The notes under the pieces were generated by a model. That model saw only the letters and a program-made list of their open reading frames with translations. It did no database searches and had not been told where the DNA came from. Shown here in pieces: positions 1-4,711 of a DNA stretch of 5,688 nt; position 1 is the stretch's first letter; every line of letters starts with the position of its first letter. The stretch comes from JAFGPJ01 sp964439135 (GTDB lineage Bacteria; Planctomycetota; Phycisphaerae; Sedimentisphaerales; Anaerobacaceae), in the NCBI GenBank assembly GCA_964439135.1, contig CAYTNN010000258.1, positions 1 through 5,688 of the forward strand, in the 5' to 3' direction. Made by a program: the position numbers and the translations under genes.

Positions 1-84
1 TTTTCAAATTAAGCTCAAATTTTCGTCGTTTTCTACTCTTTTTCACCTGTTATTTTCATTATTCTGCCTTTTTTTCTTCTATAT

Positions 85-133
85 TTCTCAATTCTCAATT
101 CGTCTTGCGTCTCCTGTATTCTGCATTCTATTT
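85..133. repeat. Degenerate 7-nt tandem repeat block, seven units
   Basis: Cutting the sequence every 7 nt from 85 gives ttctcaa, ttctcaa, ttcgtct, tgcgtct, cctgtat, tctgcat, tctattt. The first two units are identical, and neighbouring later units share parts of their sequence. The drift suggests an old heptad array rather than one maintained by selection on sequence. Confidence 0.5.
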
Positions 134-203
134 GTTTAATATTATACGAATAATAACACTAAAAGTCGAAAGAATTCCGGAAAAATCTCCGTGAGACGAA
201 ACT

Positions 204-252
204 CGTAGTGCGTGCTGCGTAGTGCGTATTGCGTATCGTGTACGACGTAAGG
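204..252. repeat. Degenerate 7-nt tandem repeat block, consensus near CGTAKTG
   Basis: Seven consecutive 7-nt units can be read: cgtagtg, cgtgctg, cgtagtg, cgtattg, cgtatcg, tgtacga, cgtaagg. Units 1 and 3 are identical and most others differ by one to three bases. The period matches the block at 85-133 although the unit sequence differs. Short heptad repeats of this type are known from intergenic regions of several bacterial groups, including cyanobacteria. No function is visible here. Confidence 0.7.
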
Positions 253-268
253 ACAGCCAGACAGGTAG

Positions 269-287
269 GGTGGAGGCTCGCCCCACC
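269..287. repeat. GC-rich hairpin
   Basis: GGTGG pairs with CCACC, followed by a bulged A and a GG/CC pair around a CTCG loop (ggtggaggctcgccccacc). No T-tract follows on either side, so it is not a standard intrinsic terminator. It may be a dispersed palindromic repeat, because it sits directly between the heptad array and the duplicated gctaattc. Confidence 0.5.
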
Positions 288-463
288 AAAAGGCTAATTC
301 GCTAATTCATTACGTTTTTTTTTCGCCGAATGTGTTTGTTTTGGTCTGGAATAAAGGGTATGATTTGAAATGGCAACGTTGAGAGAGCGACAAGAATCGG
401 AAGTAATGAGAGATGGGAGTTTTTAGGGCGGCAGATGGATTTCTGACAGAAAATGTACCGGAC

Positions 464-660
464 ACGAATGGCGGTTCCTTAAGCCTTATATCGGTCTTTT
501 TCGTAATTATTGGAGGTTTCAGGCGCCGATTGACGAAATTACTTCTAAATGCAGTTCTTGTTCTCTTTTGCGGCAAGAGCAGTACCTCCCAATTCATACG
601 CGGCCTCTTGTCGATGCGGGTGATTTCTACTCATCAATCCCTTAAGGAACCGCCATTCGT
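464..660. repeat. Inverted-repeat pair (20 bp perfect arms), possible REP/MITE-like element
   Basis: The arm acgaatggcggttccttaag at 464-483 recurs exactly, inverted, as cttaaggaaccgccattcgt at 641-660. The arms enclose 157 bp. Both are bordered on the outside by the same 11-bp string gtaccggacac, or a fragment of it, in direct rather than inverted orientation (454-464 and 659-668). Inside, cgtaattattggaggt (from about 500) is imperfectly mirrored by acctcccaattcatacg (from about 584), so the region can fold extensively. No transposase is present. Candidate explanations are a REP-type sequence mobilised in trans by an IS200-like transposase, or a miniature inverted-repeat element. I infer these from structure only. 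Confidence 0.6.
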
Positions 661-716
661 ACCGGACACCTTTAATTCTCCATGTATCGTAGCTATCCTT
701 TCACGTATTTATTAAC

Positions 717-745
717 TTTCCAAGAAAACCCTTTTATCTTATACT
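717..745 (+). promoter_or_regulatory. Weak candidate sigma70 promoter for the parB-like gene
   Basis: TATACT at 740-745 lies 17 bp downstream of TTTCCA (717-722, four of six matches to TTGACA). The spacing is ideal but the -35 box is poor. The resulting leader would be about 75 nt. Other promoters in the AT-rich upstream DNA cannot be excluded. Confidence 0.3.
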
Positions 746-825
746 GTGAGCAAATCCAGGTACTTAGCTTTCCTCAAAATCATGGATAATGAGGTCATAT
801 AGTCTGACGGAAGGAATAGAGTCTC

Positions 826-1479
826 ATGCTAAAGACAAAGGAATTTACGATTGAATTAGGAGAAATAGACGCTGGCGAAAATCCGCTTCGATTGGAAGGA
901 AAGGATAAAGGCATTACTGAACTGGCTGAATCGATAAGGAGGATTGGCCTTATTAACCCTCTTGTTGTGGCTCTTGGCCCTGATGATGACCGTTACCGTC
1001 TTATCGCGGGTCATCGCAGATTTGCTGCATGTAGAAGAGTTGGCCTTAAAAAAGTGCAAGTTCGCATAATTAAAGGTGATCAACGAGAGATTTGCGAGAT
1101 TGCACTCGCCGAGAACCTGTTTCGAAAGGACCTTAGCCCTGTGGAAATGGCAGTGGCCGTGGTGGCTCAGATCAAGGAGGGTGGTATGAAACGTGAGCAG
1201 GTGGCGAGTATTTGTCATCGGTCGAGTGCTTGGGTAAGAGAGCAAGAAGAAATAGTGAGTTGGCCGGCAGATGTGCAGAAGTCCGTTCACGATGGCTGGT
1301 TATCGGTTTCTGCTGCATCGAATATTGCCCTGGTTCACGATGATGCTCATAGGGCACTTCTGTTATCAAAGGCGAAAGAGAAATGTGTCACTTCCAGGGC
1401 CACAGCATCCTGGCTGCAAGCATGGCGTAGCACTATCTCATGTCCGGAAACCAAACAAGTAGAGTTAGATATAGTTTGA
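826..1479 (+). CDS. Orphan ParB/Spo0J-like protein (ParB N-terminal domain plus HTH)
   Basis: This 217-residue protein carries the ParB N-terminal domain: an ELAESIRRIGLINPLVV segment (32-48), the conserved G-x-R-R element as AGHRR (61-65) and the ENLxRxDLSP element as ENLFRKDLSP (96-105). In the ParB family these two elements contribute to CTP binding and clamp closure. A helix-turn-helix region follows at about 120-145 (REQVASICHRSSAWVREQEEI). Chromosomal ParB is usually near 280-300 residues. Here the C-terminal dimerisation domain is shortened or absent, and the last 60 residues match nothing I recognise. No parA lies next to it and no parS-like palindrome was seen. The start is supported by GGAAGGA (809-815) 10 nt upstream. 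It may be a plasmid, phage or integrative-element ParB, or a ParB-fold regulator, rather than the chromosome segregation protein. The family call is firm; the role is open. Confidence 0.85.
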   Translation: MLKTKEFTIELGEIDAGENPLRLEGKDKGITELAESIRRIGLINPLVVALGPDDDRYRLIAGHRRFAACRRVGLKKVQVRIIKGDQREICEIALAENLFRKDLSPVEMAVAVVAQIKEGGMKREQVASICHRSSAWVREQEEIVSWPADVQKSVHDGWLSVSAASNIALVHDDAHRALLLSKAKEKCVTSRATASWLQAWRSTISCPETKQVELDIV

Positions 1480-1535
1480 GAAAAAGAAAAACTATAAGTA
1501 TAACTTACTGGTGCAAATTAAGGCTTGTAATTGCG

Positions 1536-1569
1536 AAAAAAAGCCATCGGTGTTTTGCATCGATGGCTT
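1536..1569 (-). terminator. Intrinsic terminator of the minus-strand microORF unit
   Basis: AAGCCATCG (1541-1549) pairs with CGATGGCTT (1561-1569), a 9-bp perfect stem with an 11-nt loop. Read on the minus strand, the stem ends in a run of T (1542 down to 1536), the classic Rho-independent layout. It begins 26 nt after the stop codon of the lysine-rich ORF. On the plus strand no T-run follows, so it is not a convincing terminator for the parB-like gene. Confidence 0.8.
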
Positions 1570-1594
1570 CATAATAAGTTGAGACATTAGATGT

Positions 1595-1660
1595 TTATTT
1601 TTTCTTCTTGGTTGCTTTCTTTTTCTTAGCCACTTTCTTCTTTGCTACTTTCTTTGCCAT
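1595..1660 (-). CDS. 21-residue lysine-rich microprotein
   Basis: Thirteen of 21 residues are lysine; the rest are Ala, Val, one Thr and the initiator Met. It begins MAKKVAKKKVAKK and ends ATKKKK. A strong GGAGG (1669-1673) sits 8 nt before the ATG, and an in-frame TAA two codons upstream fixes the start. An intrinsic terminator follows and a promoter-like TTGACA lies upstream, so the unit is complete. The composition resembles the Ala/Lys-rich tails of bacterial histone H1-like proteins and extended HU proteins, which bind nucleic acid through charge. By length alone it also recalls very small basic ribosomal proteins such as bTHX. I infer binding to DNA, RNA or the ribosome, or an antimicrobial or membrane action, but the sequence does not decide between them. 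Its 5' end overlaps another microORF in a different frame. Low-complexity composition leaves some risk that the conserved product is an RNA. Confidence 0.65.
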   Translation of the reverse strand: MAKKVAKKKVAKKKKATKKKK

Positions 1661-1716
1661 TTCTTAAACCTCCATGTTAAATAGAAAAACATTCCAATAA
1701 GCAAGCCAATATACAT
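1645..1716 (-). CDS. 23-residue putative small membrane peptide overlapping the lysine-rich ORF
   Basis: On the minus strand an ATG at 1716 opens a 23-codon frame. It reads MYIGLLIGMFFYLTW, then RFKKWQRK, and ends in TAG at 1647-1645. The first 15 residues form one hydrophobic helix and the last eight are strongly basic. This is the layout of many small bacterial membrane peptides and some type I toxins. The ribosome binding site is weak (AGCAGG at 1721-1726, only 4 nt from the ATG), which is the main argument against it. The frame overlaps the first five codons of the lysine-rich ORF and would end inside it. It may be a real peptide, a leader whose translation opens the downstream ORF, or chance. 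I recognise no family. Confidence 0.35.
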   Translation of the reverse strand: MYIGLLIGMFFYLTWRFKKWQRK

Positions 1717-1718
1717 GG
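1669..1718 (-). promoter_or_regulatory. Possible stem joining the upstream microORF start to the downstream Shine-Dalgarno
   Basis: In the minus-strand transcript, CCAUGU (1718-1713) contains the AUG of the 23-codon frame. It can pair perfectly with ACAUGG (1677-1672), whose last two G residues are the first two G of the GGAGG serving the lysine-rich ORF. The stem is only 6 bp with a 35-nt loop, so it is weak. If it forms, translation of the first frame would melt it and expose the second site. Confidence 0.3.
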
Positions 1719-1740
1719 AACCTGCTCTCACTTTGTATTG

Positions 1741-1767
1741 TGTATACTTATGAGGTGTGTGTGTCAA
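1741..1767 (-). promoter_or_regulatory. Candidate sigma70 promoter of the microORF unit
   Basis: The minus strand carries a perfect TTGACA (1767-1762), followed after 15 bp by TATACA (1746-1741). A 17-bp alternative would use the weaker TACACA (1744-1739). A start near 1734 would leave about 18 nt before the first microORF and about 74 nt before the lysine-rich ORF. The short spacer lowers confidence, while the exact -35 box raises it. Confidence 0.5.
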
Positions 1768-1811
1768 CATAATAATGCTAGTGGAGCAATTTTTTTCTTT
1801 TAAAAGGAACA

Positions 1812-1980
1812 AGTGGTCAGGTCTATCTTATTGCTGTTGACGAGAGGTTTTTTGTATTGTAGTGGATGGGTTGCAGGTATACGGTAAGTAAGCTTAGTGG
1901 CCCAGGAGAAGCGGCGGCCTAAAGGACGCACCGAAGGCGTGGCGTAAACTTCCAAACGCAAAAAGATAAGCCTGACCACT
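1812..1980. mobile_element. Candidate 169-bp miniature element with 18-bp terminal inverted repeats
   Basis: agtggtcaggtctatctt (1812-1829) and the complement of 1963-1980 (agtggtcaggcttatctt) match at 16 of 18 positions; only the central two bases differ, swapped as tc versus ct. The outermost 10 bp are exact. The interior carries no open frame worth calling, and related strings (agtggcccagg at 1896-1906, agtggatggg at 1861-1870) recur inside. No clear target-site duplication is visible outside the arms. A MITE-like non-autonomous element, or a structured RNA closed by the same stem, would both fit. Confidence 0.45.
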
Positions 1981-2140
1981 AATGTCCTCGGTATGGCCCC
2001 GGCCAAGATCATCGATTTGGCCACTAATCAAGCCCTTTGGCCTTGAGTCCATCGCTTGTTCCTGGCAATGAGGCTGGCTCAAGATGACAATCATCGAACA
2101 GATTCCCCGTCTGCACTCGGAAGGACCGGATTTCTGCTTT
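1981..2140. other. Non-coding stretch downstream of the glycoside hydrolase-like gene
   Basis: No gene is supported. ccactaat, the end of the right arm of the preceding element, recurs at 2021-2028. A hairpin GGCCAA / TTGGCC (2001-2006 with 2017-2022) and a GGCCccGGCC palindrome (1995-2004) are present, as well as CTTGAG / CTCAAG (2042-2047 with 2078-2083). None has a T-tract in the direction needed to end the minus-strand gene. No intrinsic terminator for that gene was found. Confidence 0.4.
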
Positions 2141-3535
2141 TTACTGTTGGTTTGTTATCAGAGCCGCCCAATAGCCTTGAGATGGGCAACGCAGCTTTAG
2201 TTTGCTTTCGGTTTTGATATCCTGTGTCTTTTCCCATTGACTTTTCATGATGTCTAACCAGCGGACTGCGGCTGGTTTCTTTAATGAACTGATGTCCAGC
2301 GTGACTTCTCCGCCGTCGGGGAAATAGACGGCGTATTCTTTGCCCGGATTGGCTATGCAATAGGCTTCATTGGACTCCCTGTCCGAAAGCAAATCATTAT
2401 GAGGCTGACAAGTGAAAATATCTATCTTATTGGTGATCATTCGCATACTGCGTATATTCGCCTGTGCTTTTTCGCCCAGACCCTGGCCTGAGTCCGGCCG
2501 GTGGAACCTTGCCGCCGCCAGGCCGCCGAAGATGTTGCGCCAGAAACGCTCCATGCCATCCCGATCGTTGCCGAACCTGCCGGTGTCGGCTCCGTAGATT
2601 TTGACATTATTAAGCGGACGGATATTGTCGGCTATTCGTGCCCGCTGACGCTGTGCGTTGTCCCAGTGCGCTTGTTTCTTTTGATGATTGTTCTGGGAAA
2701 TATCCACAAAGCTGTAGGTTTCCGGGTGGTCGAAGGTCGCGCTGTGCATCTTATGCGCCAGGTCCCAGGGGTCCCACATTTCGGTCGTATGAACGCTAAC
2801 TCCGGCGGCTTTTGCCTTTGCTTTGATGTACTCGGACCAATACTTGCCCCATTCGGGCGTAACGGATGTTTCGTTGTCCATGCAATAGAGGACATTGCCG
2901 AACTTCAGGGAATACGAGAGCAGCTTATCAACGAAACGCTGCTGATATTTGAGCACGATTTCCCGGTTTCTTTCAGCCGGTACGGACCAGAAAAAATTAT
3001 TTTCCGTGCGGGTCGGGTGCGTGCTGACCTTCTCGGGCAGCCCCGTCTGCTCGGCGGTATAATTGACGTTATTCTTCGGATTGAAGGGATTGACGTCCCA
3101 GATATCTCGATAGTAGTCGAAGGTTGCCCAGACTTCTATTTGCACGATAATATCCCGCTCCTGCGTTAATCGCAGAAAATTCTCGAACCTTTGCCAGTAT
3201 TCATCGTTCCACTTTTCCATGTCGTACTTACCGTTTACTTTCCTGAACGGCCAGACATTTCCCTGATCCCGGCTGGACATCGTGTTGCGCACGTAGTTGC
3301 CGCCCACAGACTTTAGAAGGTCGAGGTGCTCTTTTAGGTCCGGAATCTGAAAGAGGTTGTCGTCCTTACTGCCGCCCAGCAGCAAAATCGGCTCGCCGTC
3401 ATATTGCCAATACGCCGGATTGTTGCTGTAAATCTCTAACCTTTTTGCCGGAGCGCCCGTAGCCGAAGCCAAAACTGATGCCAGAGCGGCGATTATGACC
3501 GGCGACCATTTGTTTGCCGTTTTCCATTGTTCCAT
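2141..3535 (-). CDS. Secreted glycoside hydrolase-like protein (DUF4038/GH140-type) with C-terminal collagen-binding-like domain
   Basis: This 464-residue protein starts with a signal-peptide-like region: a charged N-terminus, a hydrophobic stretch at about 12-25, and a plausible cleavage near 30 (GAPA before KR). Residues about 32-395 look like a clan GH-A TIM barrel. KRLEIYSNNPAYWQYDGEPI and LLLGGSKDDN (31-60) match the usual opening of DUF4038 proteins. CMDNETS (218-224) carries the Asn-Glu pair expected at the end of strand 4 (acid/base Glu222). GADTGRFG (315-322) sits where a strand-7 nucleophile would be expected. Residues about 395-464 (NPGKEYAVYFPDGG through GYWAALI) resemble the putative collagen-binding domain found at the end of such proteins, probably a small beta-sandwich. 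The family includes apiosidases of pectin breakdown, but the substrate here is unknown. It is transcribed alone from a strong promoter. A weak AGGA (3547-3544) 8 nt upstream supports the start. An Asp rather than Glu at the nucleophile position would be unusual if my alignment by eye is right. Confidence 0.75.
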   Translation of the reverse strand: MEQWKTANKWSPVIIAALASVLASATGAPAKRLEIYSNNPAYWQYDGEPILLLGGSKDDNLFQIPDLKEHLDLLKSVGGNYVRNTMSSRDQGNVWPFRKVNGKYDMEKWNDEYWQRFENFLRLTQERDIIVQIEVWATFDYYRDIWDVNPFNPKNNVNYTAEQTGLPEKVSTHPTRTENNFFWSVPAERNREIVLKYQQRFVDKLLSYSLKFGNVLYCMDNETSVTPEWGKYWSEYIKAKAKAAGVSVHTTEMWDPWDLAHKMHSATFDHPETYSFVDISQNNHQKKQAHWDNAQRQRARIADNIRPLNNVKIYGADTGRFGNDRDGMERFWRNIFGGLAAARFHRPDSGQGLGEKAQANIRSMRMITNKIDIFTCQPHNDLLSDRESNEAYCIANPGKEYAVYFPDGGEVTLDISSLKKPAAVRWLDIMKSQWEKTQDIKTESKLKLRCPSQGYWAALITNQQ

Positions 3536-3595
3536 AATAAATGTCCTAATCGAGCTATTATAATAGTTAGTGGTGCGGATTTTCCTGTTTCGATG

Positions 3596-3624
3596 ATTAT
3601 ATGCCCGGTACGAGCAGAGGTCAA
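3596..3624 (-). promoter_or_regulatory. Near-consensus sigma70 promoter of the glycoside hydrolase-like gene
   Basis: The minus strand reads TTGACC (3624-3619), a 17-bp spacer, then TATAAT (3601-3596): five of six and six of six matches with ideal spacing. The predicted start near 3589 gives a leader of about 54 nt. Confidence 0.75.
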
Positions 3625-3641
3625 TCGCGAGTATTAAAACC

Positions 3642-3670
3642 TTGACTTTTGGGGCGTGATTTGATAAAAT
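3642..3670 (+). promoter_or_regulatory. Near-consensus sigma70 promoter of the C39-like peptidase gene
   Basis: TTGACT (3642-3647), a 17-bp spacer and TAAAAT (3665-3670) match the consensus at five of six positions each. The start would fall near 3677, leaving a leader of about 24 nt that contains the GAGGAG ribosome binding site. Confidence 0.75.
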
Positions 3671-3700
3671 GATTATAATAATCGTGAGGAGTTTGAAAGG

Positions 3701-4534
3701 ATGGAGATGAATCCATGGCTTGAGACTACGGGTGTTATTCTAATTGCTGTGTTCGGCGTTTTTGCGGGCAGGGCCTGTTCGCGCTTTCGTAAACCCTGGT
3801 GGGTGCTGGGATATATTCTGCCTTCAGTCCTCATTGCGATGCTTGCGATGGTCAGATTTAATAACCTGCTGTATTTTGTCTCGCCTATCTCCTGGATTGC
3901 GGCCGGCCGGGTCAGATACGTGGTTTTGTCGCTGGCCGTCTCAATGGGCCTGACGGTTCCATTATCTCGCCTGCCTTACAAATTCGAGAAGCTCATTGTT
4001 TGTCTTCTGATGGCCGGGTTTGTGATCTGGTTTTCGGTGCTGCCTTTCGTCGTCCCGGCATTGATTAAAGATCGTCTCTCGAATCTTCAGACGAAATTCG
4101 ATAAAAACGGCATCTGCCGCCAGACTACGGATTACACCTGCGGCCCGGCAGCGGCGGTAACGGCTCTGGGGAAATTGGGCCTGAGAGCCGACGAGGGGGA
4201 ACTGGCCGTACTTTCTTATTCGAGCCCGATAACTGGCACGCTCCCGGCATGTCTTTCTTCGGCCCTGCAGGATCGCTACAGTGCCGAGGGCCTGATCTGC
4301 CGGTACCGGCGCTTCGACTCGATCGCCCAGCTCAAAAATGCGGGCATTACGCTGGCCCTGGTAAGGGAGGCATTCATGATGGACCACTGTCTTGCCGTGC
4401 TGGAAGTCTCGGACGATGCGGTGACCGTTGCCGACCCGATTACGGGGACCCGGCTGATGCCGTACGAGCAATTCGAGAAAATCTGGCGGTTTTGCGGCAT
4501 CGTCCTGCGGCGAAATACTTTACAGAGCATCTGA
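3701..4534 (+). CDS. Membrane-anchored C39-like cysteine peptidase
   Basis: This 277-residue protein has two halves. Residues 1-122 hold four or five hydrophobic segments (about 10-27, 33-50, 55-68, 73-88 and 96-121). Residues about 130-275 form a papain-like C39 domain. Gln141 lies six residues before Cys147 in QTTDYTCGPAA, the spacing of the C39 oxyanion-hole Gln and catalytic Cys. His229 in MDHCLAVLEV and Asp245 in VADPITG complete the expected triad. All key residues are present, so it should be active. C39 domains usually sit at the front of bacteriocin ABC exporters, where they cut double-glycine leaders. Here there is no ATPase, and the domain follows a membrane anchor instead. No peptide with a double-glycine leader is seen nearby, so the substrate is unknown. 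GAGGAG (3686-3691) lies 9 nt before the ATG; an in-frame ATG two codons later is an alternative start. Confidence 0.8.
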   Translation: MEMNPWLETTGVILIAVFGVFAGRACSRFRKPWWVLGYILPSVLIAMLAMVRFNNLLYFVSPISWIAAGRVRYVVLSLAVSMGLTVPLSRLPYKFEKLIVCLLMAGFVIWFSVLPFVVPALIKDRLSNLQTKFDKNGICRQTTDYTCGPAAAVTALGKLGLRADEGELAVLSYSSPITGTLPACLSSALQDRYSAEGLICRYRRFDSIAQLKNAGITLALVREAFMMDHCLAVLEVSDDAVTVADPITGTRLMPYEQFEKIWRFCGIVLRRNTLQSI

Positions 4535-4570
4535 TCAAACACGTCCGAATTGCAGATATTTTCACCTGCT

Positions 4571-4588
4571 GTGACATACCGTTGTCAC
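4571..4588. repeat. Small hairpin in the convergent intergenic gap
   Basis: GTGACA (4571-4576) pairs with TGTCAC (4583-4588) around a 6-nt loop, 37 nt after the peptidase stop codon. No T-tract follows, so it is not a standard terminator. It could stabilise the 3' end of the transcript. Confidence 0.4.
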
Positions 4589-4666
4589 TGTGCGCGCATT
4601 TATCTGGCGGAATCATCTTATTATGATCGATATATTCTATGTATGGGGGGGTATTTTTTTTCCCAG

Positions 4667-4699
4667 CGGTGAATTGCATCTGCTTTCACCGTTATTATT
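4667..4699 (+). terminator. Weak candidate terminator between convergent genes
   Basis: CGGTGAA (4667-4673) pairs with TTCACCG (4685-4691), a 7-bp perfect stem with an 11-nt loop, followed on the plus strand by ttattatt. The tail is interrupted by A, so termination would be inefficient. On the minus strand it lies 20 nt after the stop of the yhaM-like gene but has no T-run there. Just upstream are a run of seven G (4645-4651) and a run of eight T (4654-4661). Confidence 0.35.
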
Positions 4700-4711
4700 T
4701 GAAAAAGTAGT

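Larger units (their letters stand above)
1..825. other. Gene-poor, repeat-rich AT-rich stretch
   Basis: I see no credible protein gene here. Open frames exist on both strands around 310-715, but they run through the inverted repeats, lack a good ribosome binding site and read as low-quality translations of repeat DNA. The stretch contains two 7-nt-periodic tandem blocks, a GC-rich hairpin, an 8-bp direct duplication (gctaattc at 293-300 and 301-308), an A/T-only hairpin (TATTAT-acga-ATAATA, 140-155) and a widely spaced inverted repeat. It looks like an intergenic repeat reservoir or decayed mobile DNA. Its base composition is visibly richer in A/T than the genes on the right of the window. 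Confidence 0.6.

Noticed and set aside
140..155. AT-only hairpin near a TAATATTAT string, considered as a rolling-circle replication origin
   Set aside because: No replication initiator gene or iteron set is nearby, and such a string is expected by chance in AT-rich DNA.
310..715. Overlapping open frames of about 95-100 codons on both strands
   Set aside because: They translate the inverted repeats (giving KEPPFV...TF-type strings in both), lack a supporting Shine-Dalgarno and have no recognisable domain.
1..825. CRISPR array
   Set aside because: The repeats are 7-nt degenerate tandems and a single inverted pair; there are no regularly spaced 25-40-nt direct repeats with unique spacers and no cas genes.
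1991..2044. A 17-codon plus-strand frame beginning ATGGCCCCGGCC
   Set aside because: There is no ribosome binding site, it is very short, and it overlaps hairpins and the ccactaat duplication; nothing distinguishes it from chance.
1812..2083. Integron attC site or cassette array
   Set aside because: No GTTRRRY/RYYYAAC core pair was found and no integrase is present.
2501..3169. A 222-codon frame on the plus strand inside the glycoside hydrolase-like gene
   Set aside because: It is fully antisense to a gene with a signal peptide, recognisable domains and a strong promoter, and its own translation shows no domain.
3962..4471. A 169-codon minus-strand frame opposite the C39-like gene
   Set aside because: It is a shadow of a real gene whose catalytic residues are intact; it has no domain and no ribosome binding site that I could support.
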